Below, in pieces: positions 1 through 8,129 of a DNA stretch of 39,822 bases. The notes beneath the pieces were generated by a model. The model was not told the DNA's origin and made no database searches. It saw only the letters and a program-made list of their open reading frames with translations. The position numbers and the translations under genes are program-made. Source of the DNA: an uncultured Spirochaetaceae bacterium (GTDB lineage Bacteria > Spirochaetota > Spirochaetia > Sphaerochaetales > Sphaerochaetaceae); assembly GCA_944389505.1 (NCBI GenBank), contig CALXMP010000013.1, positions 1 to 39,822 on the forward strand, read 5' to 3'. The first letter of the stretch is position 1. Every line of letters starts with the position of its first letter.

Positions 1-362
1 TACCGAGACCTCAAAGACCCGCATTCTGCATATTCATGCAGCTTTTCATTGTAGACCTGAGTTTTGAAAAAAGCTCTATTAAATTCCATTTGATACCCAA
101 GAATATTTTCCGATAGAAAATTAGGAGAATAGGGATACCCCTGATCTGATTTTAAGTTTTTAAAAAGATCCTTCCTCTCATTCTCAATCAGAGCTTCTAT
201 GTTCCTGTTTGCATTCAGAAGCATATAGAGGCTTTTGGAGATTGTTGATTTACCTGTTCCATTCTCACCTGCTATAAGCGTGACAGAAGGAATCATTATA
301 TCAAATGATTCAAATGGCCCTATATTCTTACCTCTAAGCCTGATATTATCAGCGGAACTCAT
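1..362 (-). CDS. AAA/ABC-type ATPase, N-terminal part (truncated by window edge)
   Basis: I translated the minus strand from an ATG at 360-362 and it stays open to the window edge, giving about 120 residues. Residues 32-40 read AGENGTGKS, a clear Walker A P-loop, after a short beta-rich start (NIRLRGKNIGPFESFDI). This is the usual N-terminus of SMC/ABC-like ATPases such as RecF-, OLD- or AAA_23-type proteins. After the P-loop the sequence is Asn/Lys/Phe-rich and unlike anything I can name. The gene is AT-richer than its neighbours, which fits horizontal transfer, and such proteins are often defence-related; that is inference. The ribosome site is weak (AGGG about 14 nt upstream), so the start is uncertain. 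It lies downstream of the ppdK terminator and is probably transcribed on its own. The Walker B motif and any nuclease domain are outside the window. Confidence 0.7.
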   Translation of the reverse strand, partial: MSSADNIRLRGKNIGPFESFDIMIPSVTLIAGENGTGKSTISKSLYMLLNANRNIEALIENERKDLFKNLKSDQGYPYSPNFLSENILGYQMEFNRAFFKTQVYNEKLHEYAECGSLRSR

Positions 363-399
363 AGAGATAATATACCCTGAAGATGATTCATCTTTAAAT

Positions 400-432
400 A
401 GAAAAGAGGCCTGCCGGTTAAGACAAGCCTCT
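400..432 (-). terminator. Rho-independent terminator after ppdK
   Basis: On the minus strand, AGAGGC (432-427) pairs with GCCTCT (410-405), with extra partial pairing inside the loop. A TTTTC-T run follows. It lies 25 nt past the ppdK stop codon and separates ppdK from the AT-rich ATPase gene. Confidence 0.7.
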
Positions 433-457
433 GTAATTGCTCTTAGATCTCTCTTGC

Positions 458-3157
458 TTACTTCTCTTCAGCTATTGCTGCCTGAGCTGCTGCAAGACGT
501 GCGATAGGCACTCTGAACGGTGAGCAGGAAACATAGTCAAGACCTACTGACTGGCAGAAGGCAATCGACTTCGGATCTCCGCCATGCTCTCCGCAGATAC
601 CCATCTTCATTCCAGGCCTTACGCCGCGTCCAAGACCTACAGCCATCTTGATGAGCTTACCCACTCCATCGAAATCGATGGTCTGGAACGGATCATAAGC
701 ATAGAACTGCTTATCCGGGTCATTGACGTAGTGCGTGAGGAATGATGCAGCATCATCACGTGAGAATCCGCATGTCATCTGAGTAAGATCGTTTGTACCG
801 AATGAGAAGAACTCAGCATCCTTTGCAATCTCATCTGCTGTGATTGCAGCGCGAGGAACCTCAACCATTGTACCGATCTTGTAATCGACCTTGAGTCCCT
901 GCTCCTCGAATACCTTTGCGATGACCTTCTCAGCATGCTCACGGCAGAACTGGAACTCCTTGTAGATACCTACAAGCGGAATCATGATCTCTGGATGGAC
1001 CTTGACGCCCTGTCTCTTTACTGTTATCGCAGCCTCGATGATTGCCCTGACCTGCATCTCAAGGATCTCTGGGTATACGATAGCAAGACGGCATCCGCGG
1101 AAACCGAGCATCGGGTTGAACTCCTGGAGCGCATTGATCTTCTTGGAGATCGTCTCGACAGTCGTTCCAAGCTGGAGAGCCATCTCATGACGCGATGTAT
1201 GGTCATTCGGGAGGAACTCATGGAGAGGAGGATCAAGGAGACGGATCGTAACCGGAAGTCCCTGAAGCTCGCGGAAGATACCGATGAAATCCTCTCTCTG
1301 CATCGGAAGAAGCTCCGAGAGAGCAATCTGCCTTTCACCATAGGTATCGGCAAGGATCATCTTCCTCATCGATATGATTCTCTTGCCTCCGAAGAACATA
1401 TGCTCGGTGCGGCAGAGACCTACGCCCTCTGCTCCAAGCTGGACAGCATGATGAGCATCAGCAGGTGTGTCAGCGTTTGTGCGCACAGCCATCGTCTTCA
1501 GCTCGCTCACATAGCCCATGAACTTCGAGTAGTTCTGATACAGCACAGACTCTGATGCATTCATCGTACCCTCGAGAACCTGCATGATCTCAGAAGGCTT
1601 TACAGGAATCTTCTGTGCGTATACGGCTCCCGTGAATCCGTCGATTGACATATAGTCGCCCTCAGAGAGCTTCTGGCCATTGATCTCAAGCGTCTTCTTT
1701 ATCTCATCGATGTGGATATCGCCACAGCCGGAAACACATGGGCATCCCATGCCTCTAGCAACAACGGCTGCATGGCTTGTCATACCGCCGCGGCAGGTTA
1801 TGATTCCCTTGGAGACAGCCATTCCCCCGATATCCTCAGGAGATGTCTCTGTTCTTACAAGGAGAACATCCTTGCCCATAGCAGATGCTTCCTCTGCATC
1901 CTTTGCTGTGAAGTAGATCTCTCCGCATGCACCTCCTGGGGATGCATTGAGGCCATGTGTTGCCTCCTTGAGCGAGAGCTCGCGGATGTAGGATGTATCG
2001 AGAATCGGAGCAAAGAGCTTGTTGAACTCTGAAGCAGGAACGCGGGAGACAGCGGTCTTCTTGTCGATAAGACCCTCCTCAACCATCTCCACCTGGCTCC
2101 TGAGCCATGCGAAGATCGTCCTCTTTCCATTCCTCGTCTGGAGCATATAGAGCTTTCCTTCCTGGATTGTGAACTCTATATCCTGCATATCATGGTAGTG
2201 CTTCTCGAGTATATCGCGAATACCGCAGAGCTGCTTATAGACATCGGGATTCACACGGAGCAGAGTATCTATCTTCTGCGGCGTCCTTATGCCTGCAACG
2301 ACATCCTCGCCCTGGGCATTCATGAGGTACTCGCCATAGAACTGATTCTCGCCTGTTGATGGGTCACGGGTAAAGGCAACACCTGTTCCCGATGTGTCTC
2401 CCATATTTCCGAAGACCATTGACTGGACATTTACAGCTGTTCCAAGAAGTCCCCTGATATCATTCATGAGCCTGTACTTGATAGCCCTGTCATTGTTCCA
2501 TGACCTGAATACAGCATCGATTGTCTTGAAGAGCTGGTACTCCGGATCGGTCGGGAAATCCTCGCCTGTAGCCTTCTTGTAGATAATATGGTAGCGCCTG
2601 ATGACATCCTTGAGATTCTCGACATCGAGCTCTGTATCGAAGTGCTTGCCGTTCTCATCCTTCACAGCCTGGAGAGCATACTCGAACTTCTCATGAGGAA
2701 CACCCATTACAACATCACCGAACATCTGGATGAAACGGCGGTAGCTGTCCCATGCGAAGCGCTCATTGCCTGTCTTCTTTATAAGAGCCTGAAGCGAATC
2801 AGGATTCAGACCAAGATTGAGAACAGTATCCATCATGCCTGGCATCGACTGTGCAGCGCCTGAGCGGACCGATACAAGAAGAGGATTCTCCTTGTCTCCG
2901 AGCTTTGCGCCCATCATCTTCTCAAGTTTCCTGAGATTCTCCAGGACCTCTTCCTTCATTCCCTCTGGATATGCATTATGCTTGTCCCAGTAGGCACATG
3001 CCTCTGTCGTGATCGTGAATCCAGGAGGAACCGGAAGCCCGATCGATGTCATATCCGCAAGATTGGCTCCCTTCCCCCCGAGAAGCCCCTTCATGTCAGC
3101 ACTGCCTTCGGCCTTACCATCGCCGAAGAAATACACATACTTTTTCTTACCTGCCAT
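458..3157 (-). CDS. ppdK: Pyruvate, phosphate dikinase
   Basis: This enzyme interconverts pyruvate + ATP + Pi and PEP + AMP + PPi, linking glycolysis to pyrophosphate use in anaerobes. The 899-residue length is normal for the family. The N-terminal ATP-grasp nucleotide domain begins GLLGGKGANLADM (about residues 24-36) and includes the SVRSGAAQSMPGMMDT segment near 96-111. The swivelling phosphohistidine domain carries GGMTSHAAVVARG, with the phosphorylated His at residue 462. The C-terminal PEP/pyruvate barrel contains FGTNDLTQMT and GICGEHGGDP with the catalytic Cys. The start is supported by AGGAAG 7 nt upstream. It is monocistronic, with its own promoter at 3188-3216 and a terminator at 400-432. 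All key residues are present. Confidence 0.98.
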   Translation of the reverse strand: MAGKKKYVYFFGDGKAEGSADMKGLLGGKGANLADMTSIGLPVPPGFTITTEACAYWDKHNAYPEGMKEEVLENLRKLEKMMGAKLGDKENPLLVSVRSGAAQSMPGMMDTVLNLGLNPDSLQALIKKTGNERFAWDSYRRFIQMFGDVVMGVPHEKFEYALQAVKDENGKHFDTELDVENLKDVIRRYHIIYKKATGEDFPTDPEYQLFKTIDAVFRSWNNDRAIKYRLMNDIRGLLGTAVNVQSMVFGNMGDTSGTGVAFTRDPSTGENQFYGEYLMNAQGEDVVAGIRTPQKIDTLLRVNPDVYKQLCGIRDILEKHYHDMQDIEFTIQEGKLYMLQTRNGKRTIFAWLRSQVEMVEEGLIDKKTAVSRVPASEFNKLFAPILDTSYIRELSLKEATHGLNASPGGACGEIYFTAKDAEEASAMGKDVLLVRTETSPEDIGGMAVSKGIITCRGGMTSHAAVVARGMGCPCVSGCGDIHIDEIKKTLEINGQKLSEGDYMSIDGFTGAVYAQKIPVKPSEIMQVLEGTMNASESVLYQNYSKFMGYVSELKTMAVRTNADTPADAHHAVQLGAEGVGLCRTEHMFFGGKRIISMRKMILADTYGERQIALSELLPMQREDFIGIFRELQGLPVTIRLLDPPLHEFLPNDHTSRHEMALQLGTTVETISKKINALQEFNPMLGFRGCRLAIVYPEILEMQVRAIIEAAITVKRQGVKVHPEIMIPLVGIYKEFQFCREHAEKVIAKVFEEQGLKVDYKIGTMVEVPRAAITADEIAKDAEFFSFGTNDLTQMTCGFSRDDAASFLTHYVNDPDKQFYAYDPFQTIDFDGVGKLIKMAVGLGRGVRPGMKMGICGEHGGDPKSIAFCQSVGLDYVSCSPFRVPIARLAAAQAAIAEEK

Positions 3158-3187
3158 GCTTTACTTCCTAATAGTTAATACAGGGCA

Positions 3188-3216
3188 ATGGTAATCCGGA
3201 GAGAACTCTTGGTCAA
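3188..3216 (-). promoter_or_regulatory. Sigma-70 type promoter for ppdK
   Basis: On the minus strand, TTGACC (3216-3211) and TACCAT (3193-3188) are separated by 17 nt, about 30 nt upstream of the ppdK start. The -35 box is strong and the -10 box weak. Confidence 0.5.
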
Positions 3217-3349
3217 CAATTTCGTGTTAATATCGCATTCATAATTTCTGAATATATAGATAATTATCGATTCCAAATGAAACATTGTTCCATTTTATTG
3301 CAGAAAAATCAATAATTATATTGTATGATATATACTGAGGTAGAAGCCA

Positions 3350-3730
3350 ATGACACTCCATGAATCAGGTGAGATGTATCTTGAGACAATTCTCAGGCTG
3401 TCTGAGAAGTATGAAATCGTGAGAGCAATTGATATAGCGCAGGAGATGGGATTCTCAAAGCCGAGCGTCAGCAGAGCCATGAAGACCCTTAGCTCCAATG
3501 GCTATATAACAATCAATCCCGATACCGGTTCGATACGTCTTCTGGAGCCAGGCAGGAAAATCGCAGAGACAATCTATGAGCGGCATCAGCTTCTTACGGA
3601 ATACCTTGAGAGGATCGGTGTCGATCCGGAGACTGCCCAGGAAGATGCGTGCCGCATCGAGCACGTCATCTCCGAGGAATCATTTGAAGCAATAAAGAAC
3701 CATGTGTCTGCTATGATTAAGCAACGCTGA
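3350..3730 (+). CDS. DtxR/IdeR-type metal-dependent transcriptional regulator, short form
   Basis: This 126-residue protein has the DtxR layout. A winged helix-turn-helix fills residues 1-70, with the recognition region FSKPSVSRAMKTL at 35-47. A dimerisation/metal domain follows to the end, and the SH3 domain of long DtxR proteins is missing. The metal ligands resemble iron-type DtxR more than manganese-type MntR. Met9 (in EMYLE) takes the place of MntR Asp8, and CRIEH at 101-105 supplies Cys101, Glu104 and His105, matching DtxR Met10, Cys102, Glu105 and His106. His79 matches the other site. It probably represses metal-uptake genes when iron or manganese is plentiful. GAGG lies about 9 nt upstream of the ATG. 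The 3' end overlaps the convergent sigma gene by 14 nt. No metal transporter lies nearby. Confidence 0.85.
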   Translation: MTLHESGEMYLETILRLSEKYEIVRAIDIAQEMGFSKPSVSRAMKTLSSNGYITINPDTGSIRLLEPGRKIAETIYERHQLLTEYLERIGVDPETAQEDACRIEHVISEESFEAIKNHVSAMIKQR

Positions 3731-4583
3731 AGGCTCTGAGATCCTTCTTCTCTGAAGCATTCCTGAGCTTCTCGAGAGCTCTCTTCTCAATCTGCCTGAT
3801 CCTTTCCTTTGTCAGGCCATAGCCCTCACCTATCTCCTTGAGGGACTTAGGCTCGGAGCCGTCAAGCCCGAAACGCTTGATTATGATCGCCCTCTCCTTA
3901 TCGGTGAGCACGGAAAGAATACCCTGGACCTCATCCTTCAGTGAGCTGTCGATGACCTGGGTCTCAGGACCGTCAGCCTCATCCTCGATGAAATCACCGA
4001 AGGTCGAATCGCTCTCATCATCCTTCCTTACAGGGCTGTCGAACGATACAATGTCCTGGCTGATTGAGAGAAGATCATCCACCAGCTTCCTGTCGAGACC
4101 CGTCAGGTCTGCAATCTCCTCAGCTGTAGGAGCTGTCTTCTCCATCTCATGCATAAGGCTCTTCTGTGCCTTCTGGATCTGAATAAGCTCATTGGACCTA
4201 TTGAGCGGAAGGCGCACAGCCCTTGATTTCTCCGATATAGCCTTCATGATAGACTGCCTGATCCACCATACTGCGTATGAGATGAAATGGTAGCCCTTCT
4301 CCGGCTCGAATTTATCAAGAGCTGTTATCAGCCCGATATTCCCTTCATCGATGAGATCGGAAAGGGGAAGCCCATTACCGCGGAATTTCTTCGCTACCGA
4401 TACAACGAATCTGAGGTTCGCATTTATGATTCTGTCCCTTGCAGCCTTGTCCCCGGCCTTCGCCTTGAGAGCAAGCTCATACTCCTCGTCATATGAGAGA
4501 AGCGGAATCCTGTTTATTTCCCTGAGATATACGGAAAGGATCTCATTGTCGTTTTCCATCATCTCTGTATTTCTTGCTTCCAT
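3717..4583 (-). CDS. RNA polymerase sigma-70 family factor, group 2 (RpoS/RpoD-like)
   Basis: At 288 residues this factor lacks region 1.1 and the long non-conserved region of a primary sigma, so it is a group-2 (RpoS/SigA-like) factor. Region 1.2 begins with VYLREINRIPLLS. Region 2 contains NLRFVVSVAKKFRG and then the -10-recognition helix with YAVWWIRQSIMKAI. Region 3 lies around TAPTAEEIADLTGL. Region 4, the -35-binding helix-turn-helix, carries SLKEIGEGYGLTKERIRQIE near the C-terminus. A perfect Shine-Dalgarno AGGAGG sits 7-8 nt before the ATG. It is a single gene, convergent with the DtxR gene. The upstream region holds a good -24/-12 element, so it may be controlled by sigma-54, as rpoS is in Borrelia. 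I cannot tell its regulon. A minimal housekeeping sigma is the alternative. Confidence 0.93.
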   Translation of the reverse strand: MEARNTEMMENDNEILSVYLREINRIPLLSYDEEYELALKAKAGDKAARDRIINANLRFVVSVAKKFRGNGLPLSDLIDEGNIGLITALDKFEPEKGYHFISYAVWWIRQSIMKAISEKSRAVRLPLNRSNELIQIQKAQKSLMHEMEKTAPTAEEIADLTGLDRKLVDDLLSISQDIVSFDSPVRKDDESDSTFGDFIEDEADGPETQVIDSSLKDEVQGILSVLTDKERAIIIKRFGLDGSEPKSLKEIGEGYGLTKERIRQIEKRALEKLRNASEKKDLRAFSVA

Positions 4584-4610
4584 GGCGTTACCTCCTGCAT
4601 GAATTGCATT

Positions 4611-4639
4611 ACACTAACCATTCGCAGAAAGCATGCCAA
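4611..4639 (-). promoter_or_regulatory. Sigma-54 like -24/-12 promoter (or sigma-70) for the sigma factor gene
   Basis: The minus strand reads TTGGCATGCTTTCTGCG (4639-4623). The GG and GC dinucleotides are exactly 10 nt apart, as in sigma-54 promoters (YTGGCACG-N4-TTGC). The expected start site is about 30 nt before the ATG, leaving room for the strong Shine-Dalgarno. The same stretch can be read as a weak sigma-70 promoter, TTGGCA-N17-TAGTGT (4639-4611). The sequence alone does not decide between them. Confidence 0.45.
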
Positions 4640-4761
4640 TTAGAATATTTTTTTATAGTATAAATAATTAAATACAAATCTTGTTTATGTAGAGAGAAAG
4701 AATTATGGGTCAGGATGACACACTAAGGTACGGGGCACTGGAAACAGTATCATTATGACAC

Positions 4762-5136
4762 TCAGGTGCTCTCAGGCAGCTCTTCTGTGTCATTCTGCCA
4801 CGGAAAGACTATGCTTACCGATTCCAGAAGGTGCTTTCTCCCCTCTCCCGTAACATTGAACGGGGAGTTATCCACCGCATCAAGGAATGATCTGTATGCA
4901 TCTGCGATGAGGTCGGTAACCATATCCCCTTCAGGGAGGGAAAGCGTGAACACAGGCTTTGCCTTAAGGTATGAAAGGAGCTGGTATCTGTAGAATGATA
5001 CGAACTCAAGCGTCATATCGATTCCTGTAAGCCTTGAAAGGAATGACGCGGAATAATCCTCGAAGGCCTCCCTGTACTTCCTGGCCTTCGCTTCCATGTT
5101 TCCTCTCTTAAGATATACGATACTCAGCGCATCCAT
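4762..5136 (-). CDS. Conserved-looking hypothetical protein, 124 aa
   Basis: I do not recognise this protein. It is short and soluble, with no signal peptide or membrane segment. It begins MDALSIVYLKRGNMEAKARK, then has amphipathic helices around residues 20-60 with several Tyr/Phe, and ends in an acidic tail (NDTEELPEST). I chose the ATG at 5136 over the GTG at 5145 because AGGTGA sits correctly for the ATG and would overlap the GTG. It stands alone between the sigma gene (same strand) and groES (opposite strand). A plausible weak promoter, TTAACT-N16-TATATT, lies upstream. Codon use and coding density look like those of neighbouring genes, so I take it as real. Confidence 0.6.
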   Translation of the reverse strand: MDALSIVYLKRGNMEAKARKYREAFEDYSASFLSRLTGIDMTLEFVSFYRYQLLSYLKAKPVFTLSLPEGDMVTDLIADAYRSFLDAVDNSPFNVTGEGRKHLLESVSIVFPWQNDTEELPEST

Positions 5137-5234
5137 AGCTATCACCTACGCTATGAATATAATAAGTATTCCGGAAAAGTTAATAGTTTTGTGTGGAAAT
5201 CATGAAGCTCGGATGATATTCCCTTAATCGATAC

Positions 5235-5263
5235 TTGCCGTTTCATCGATTGATAAGTATATT
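5235..5263 (+). promoter_or_regulatory. Sigma-70 type promoter for groES, inside an inverted repeat
   Basis: TTGCCG (5235-5240) and TATATT (5258-5263) are 17 nt apart, about 50 nt before the groES ATG. The arms ATACTT (5231-5236) and AAGTAT (5255-5260) form an inverted repeat that covers both boxes and could be a repressor site. No canonical CIRCE element (TTAGCACTC-N9-GAGTGCTAA) is present. Confidence 0.5.
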
Positions 5264-5313
5264 CCATTAGTGATCCGGAAGGATTTCAATAAAAAACACA
5301 GAGGTGAAGCAAA

Positions 5314-5577
5314 ATGAAGATCATACCGCTTGGTGACAGAGTTCTTGTAAAGGCTAAGGAGACCGAGGAGAAGACAGCATCCGGAATCTACATTCCGCAG
5401 ACAGCTCAGGAGAAGACACAGATCGCAACAGTCATCGCAGTAGGCGATGATGAGACAATCAAGGTGAAGGCTGGACAGCAGATCGTCCATGACAAGTATG
5501 CCGGAACACAGATCAAGGACAACGGCGAGGACTATCTCATTCTCAGCTACTCAGACATCCTTGCAATCGTAGAGTGA
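5314..5577 (+). CDS. groES: Co-chaperonin GroES (Hsp10)
   Basis: GroES forms the heptameric lid of the GroEL folding chamber in the cytosol. The protein has 87 residues, slightly short for the usual 94-97. The start IIPLGDRVLVKA is the classic Cpn10 signature. The mobile loop lies around EEKTASGIYIPQTAQEK (residues 18-34), with the hydrophobic IYI contact for GroEL, and the C-terminal strand is YLILSYSDILAIVE. GAGGTG gives a good ribosome site. The gene stands alone with its own promoter and terminator and no groEL follows it. Separation of groES from groEL is known in other spirochaetes such as Treponema. Confidence 0.97.
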   Translation: MKIIPLGDRVLVKAKETEEKTASGIYIPQTAQEKTQIATVIAVGDDETIKVKAGQQIVHDKYAGTQIKDNGEDYLILSYSDILAIVE

Positions 5578-5600
5578 TTTCCCTGGCTCTGATGCTATAG

Positions 5601-5628
5601 AACCGCTGGTTGATACCGGCGGTTTTTC
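5601..5628 (+). terminator. Rho-independent terminator after groES
   Basis: AACCGCTGGT (5601-5610) pairs with ACCGGCGGTT (5615-5624) around a TGAT loop, with one G-U pair, followed by a T run. It sits just past the end of the convergent membrane-protein gene and could slow transcription from both sides. Confidence 0.9.
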
Positions 5629-5632
5629 TGCA

Positions 5633-6064
5633 TCAGATTATCATCGATACAAGCAGGAGAATCCCTGAAAGGATTGACAGCACGGCCGATGCAATGCTCC
5701 TCCTGTCGAATGCTGCAAAGAGCATCGAGAGCACAGGAAAGAGACCGAGAAGGAAGACCGTGAGCGAACCTACACGGCCCATCAGATAGAATACCCACAC
5801 GATATAGTAGCAGGTGATCGATATGAACGAGAGGGACATCAGTCTTGTCCGCCAGGAAAACGGCCTGCCGTTCCCTTTTGGAAGCATTACTGCAGAGAGC
5901 ATGAAGAACACTATCGCAGGAACGGAAAGAAAAGCCGGCTGGAGATCGAGTCTTCTCAGCGCGTCTCCGGGAAGAGGGAATGCGAGATAGAGCAAAGCAG
6001 GACATGCTGTCAGGATCAGCAGCAGCAATCCAAGTTTGTTGAATGTTTTTCCCCTCTTGTCCAT
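5633..6064 (-). CDS. Small integral membrane protein of unknown function
   Basis: This 143-residue protein starts MDKRGKTFNKLG at the ATG 6062-6064, 7 nt after the dinG stop, with GAGG as ribosome site. A longer reading frame would overlap dinG and is less likely. It has four or five hydrophobic segments: about residues 11-30, 42-60, 75-97, 98-115 and 122-143. Short positive loops separate them (KGNGRPFSWRTR, FDRRS). I see no catalytic motif and do not recognise the family. It is the last gene of the cvpA-holB-kinase-regulator-dinG run and shares the groES terminator region from the opposite side. Confidence 0.7.
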   Translation of the reverse strand: MDKRGKTFNKLGLLLLILTACPALLYLAFPLPGDALRRLDLQPAFLSVPAIVFFMLSAVMLPKGNGRPFSWRTRLMSLSFISITCYYIVWVFYLMGRVGSLTVFLLGLFPVLSMLFAAFDRRSIASAVLSILSGILLLVSMII

Positions 6065-6071
6065 ATAAGCC

Positions 6072-8129
6072 TCAGTACAGGAAGCGTTCGATCTTCGACG
6101 CAATATTCCCAAGCGATGCATCCTCCGGGATATAGCACTCGGGAAGGGAGCTTAGCATAACGCGTCCATATCCATGGGATAGTATCCTATTATCGAGAAT
6201 GAGGACAACTCCCCTGTCCTCTTCGCTCCTTATAAGCCTCCCAAGGCCCTGCTTCAGCTTCAGCGTGGCTTCAGGAAGCGACATCTCAAAAAATACCCTT
6301 CCACCTTTCTTCTCGATATTCATCGATCTCGCAGCCTCTATCGGAGCTGTCGGAACGGAGAATGGGAGCTTCACGATTATGACGAGGCGCAGCGTGCGCC
6401 CTGGCGCATCTATACCTTCCCAGAACGATGAGAGAGCAAGAAGCGAGCTGTCCTCCCTGGAGCAGAACGCAGAGAGAAGCGAGGAGCGTAGCGCTGCATC
6501 ATCCTGCTTCATAAGGTCATCGATCCTGCCTCGCAGCCTTGAATAGACACTGTTCATCATATCCTTGGAAGTGAAGAGTACGAGAGCACCGCCGCCTGCT
6601 GCGTTTATCGCCTCATAGACAGCCTCCGCAACATACCCAGAGTACTCCGCACTCCTGTCCTTATGGAACGAAACACCATCATGGGGAAGAAGAAGCATGA
6701 GATTCTTCCTGTACTCGAATGGAGATGGGAATATGCCAGAGAGAACCCTCTCCTTCTCCTCCTTCAGCCCAGACCGTTCCTCAAAGTACTGGAAACCGCC
6801 GTTTACGGACAATGTCGCAGAGGAATAGATGACCGATTCAAGGTTCGAAAGAAGGAACTTCGAGAGGACAGGCCCCGTATCCATAGGAGAGATCCTGATC
6901 TCGTATTTCCCATCCTGATATGATACAGCATATGGAATCCTGCCATCCCAGTCCGAGAAGCGCATCCACGTCGTGAGCGTACTGCCGAATGAGGAGAGGA
7001 CCGAGGCGTATCTCATGAGAAGCTCAAGCGCCGTCACATTGCTCTCGCTCGGATTCTCGCTGTATCCATCATAGACAGTCTGCTCTATCTTCCTCAATTC
7101 CTCCCCAAGCCACTCGGAATCCCTGATCTTCTCTCCGAAGCGCTGGTAGAAATCAGGGAGGAAGAGGACATCGGACTCCTTGCCTCTGTACTCCTCCATC
7201 ATCGATGAGAGATCCTCATCGAACCTTATAAGCAGCGTTCTTATATGGGCAATGCTCTCAGCGATACTCTTGCCGGTTCCTCTTACCTTCTCCTCCGTGG
7301 AGAGGAAATCCAGGATCGATGCAGAGCCGAAGCGCCGCTCATGGCGAGTCATATAGTCAAGATAGCGTGATACAAGACGAGACGAGAACGCCTCTGAGAA
7401 TATCTCCGTAGCTTCCTTCTCGATATGGTGAGCCTCATCGATCACGGCATACTGATACGATGGCAGTACCGCATCATCGCTGAAATCCTTATCGGATTCG
7501 GCCCTGTACTTCGCATCATAAAGCAGTATATGGTGGTTCGTGACGATGAGATCGGCCTTCTCAGTCCTTCTCCGTGCATTGTAGAAGAAGCACTCCTGAT
7601 AGAACGGGCAGCGGAAGCTGGCACAGTCTTTGTCATCCGAAGCAAGTGGAGGGAACAGCCTTGCGATCCGTGGATCGTGGATATCTGCACGGGCACCTGA
7701 ATCGGTCGATTCAACCCACTCTGCAAAGAGCGATGCATTCGCATCATTCCCGGCGTCCCCTGCCTCTCTGTACTTCCTCATGCAGAGGTAGTTCGCCCTC
7801 CCATAGAGCACAGCCACCTCGATATCCGAGGAGAGAGCCTCCTTCAGGAATGGTATATCCTTCTCATACAGCTGCTTCTCAAGCGGTATCGTGCTTGTAG
7901 CAACGACAAAGCGTCTGGACTTGTCCTCGGCCAGAGATGCCATGATCGGTGCAAGATACGCAAAGCTCTTGCCCGTACCCGTCCCAGCCTCTATAACGGC
8001 ATGCCTGCCCTCGCTGAAAGCCTTTGTCACGAGCTCCGCCATGCCATACTGCCCTTCCCTGTAGGAATACGATGGCAAGGCATTGTCGAGAAGTCCTCCA
8101 TGTGCGAAGACCTCTGACATATCAAGCAT
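6072..8129 (-). CDS. dinG: DinG/XPD-type ATP-dependent DNA helicase
   Basis: This is a superfamily-2 iron-sulfur helicase, expected to unwind 5'-tailed DNA, D-loops or R-loops during repair. Motif I is EAGTGTGKSFAYLAP, near residue 48. Four cysteines follow in XPD-like spacing (LCMR, then KDCASFRCPFYQEC), which would bind the 4Fe-4S cluster. Motif II is VIDEAHHIEKEA. Later motifs are FWEGIDAPG and QGLGRLIRSEEDRG (motif VI). The length of 685 residues is normal. The start overlaps the upstream response-regulator gene by 8 nt, so the two are probably translationally coupled; an ATG at 8120 is an alternative. All family motifs are intact. Confidence 0.94.
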   Translation of the reverse strand: MLDMSEVFAHGGLLDNALPSYSYREGQYGMAELVTKAFSEGRHAVIEAGTGTGKSFAYLAPIMASLAEDKSRRFVVATSTIPLEKQLYEKDIPFLKEALSSDIEVAVLYGRANYLCMRKYREAGDAGNDANASLFAEWVESTDSGARADIHDPRIARLFPPLASDDKDCASFRCPFYQECFFYNARRRTEKADLIVTNHHILLYDAKYRAESDKDFSDDAVLPSYQYAVIDEAHHIEKEATEIFSEAFSSRLVSRYLDYMTRHERRFGSASILDFLSTEEKVRGTGKSIAESIAHIRTLLIRFDEDLSSMMEEYRGKESDVLFLPDFYQRFGEKIRDSEWLGEELRKIEQTVYDGYSENPSESNVTALELLMRYASVLSSFGSTLTTWMRFSDWDGRIPYAVSYQDGKYEIRISPMDTGPVLSKFLLSNLESVIYSSATLSVNGGFQYFEERSGLKEEKERVLSGIFPSPFEYRKNLMLLLPHDGVSFHKDRSAEYSGYVAEAVYEAINAAGGGALVLFTSKDMMNSVYSRLRGRIDDLMKQDDAALRSSLLSAFCSREDSSLLALSSFWEGIDAPGRTLRLVIIVKLPFSVPTAPIEAARSMNIEKKGGRVFFEMSLPEATLKLKQGLGRLIRSEEDRGVVLILDNRILSHGYGRVMLSSLPECYIPEDASLGNIASKIERFLY

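Noticed and set aside
935-1555. 206-residue plus-strand reading frame inside ppdK
   Set aside because: It lies entirely antisense to a conserved enzyme gene, has no ribosome site or domain, and results from the codon bias of the opposite strand. The same applies to long antisense frames at 10083-10787 and 20962-21648.
3259-3268. GATAATTATC palindrome upstream of the DtxR-type gene as a metal box
   Set aside because: It is only 10 bp in an AT-rich stretch and matches neither a full Fur box nor a DtxR box.
4705-4758. 17-residue plus-strand ORF (MGQDDTLRYGALETVSL) before the unknown small gene
   Set aside because: It has only a weak purine-rich stretch upstream, no promoter I trust and no way to show conservation.
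5146-5313. CIRCE heat-shock operator before groES
   Set aside because: No TTAGCACTC-N9-GAGTGCTAA match is present; only an unrelated inverted repeat overlaps the promoter.
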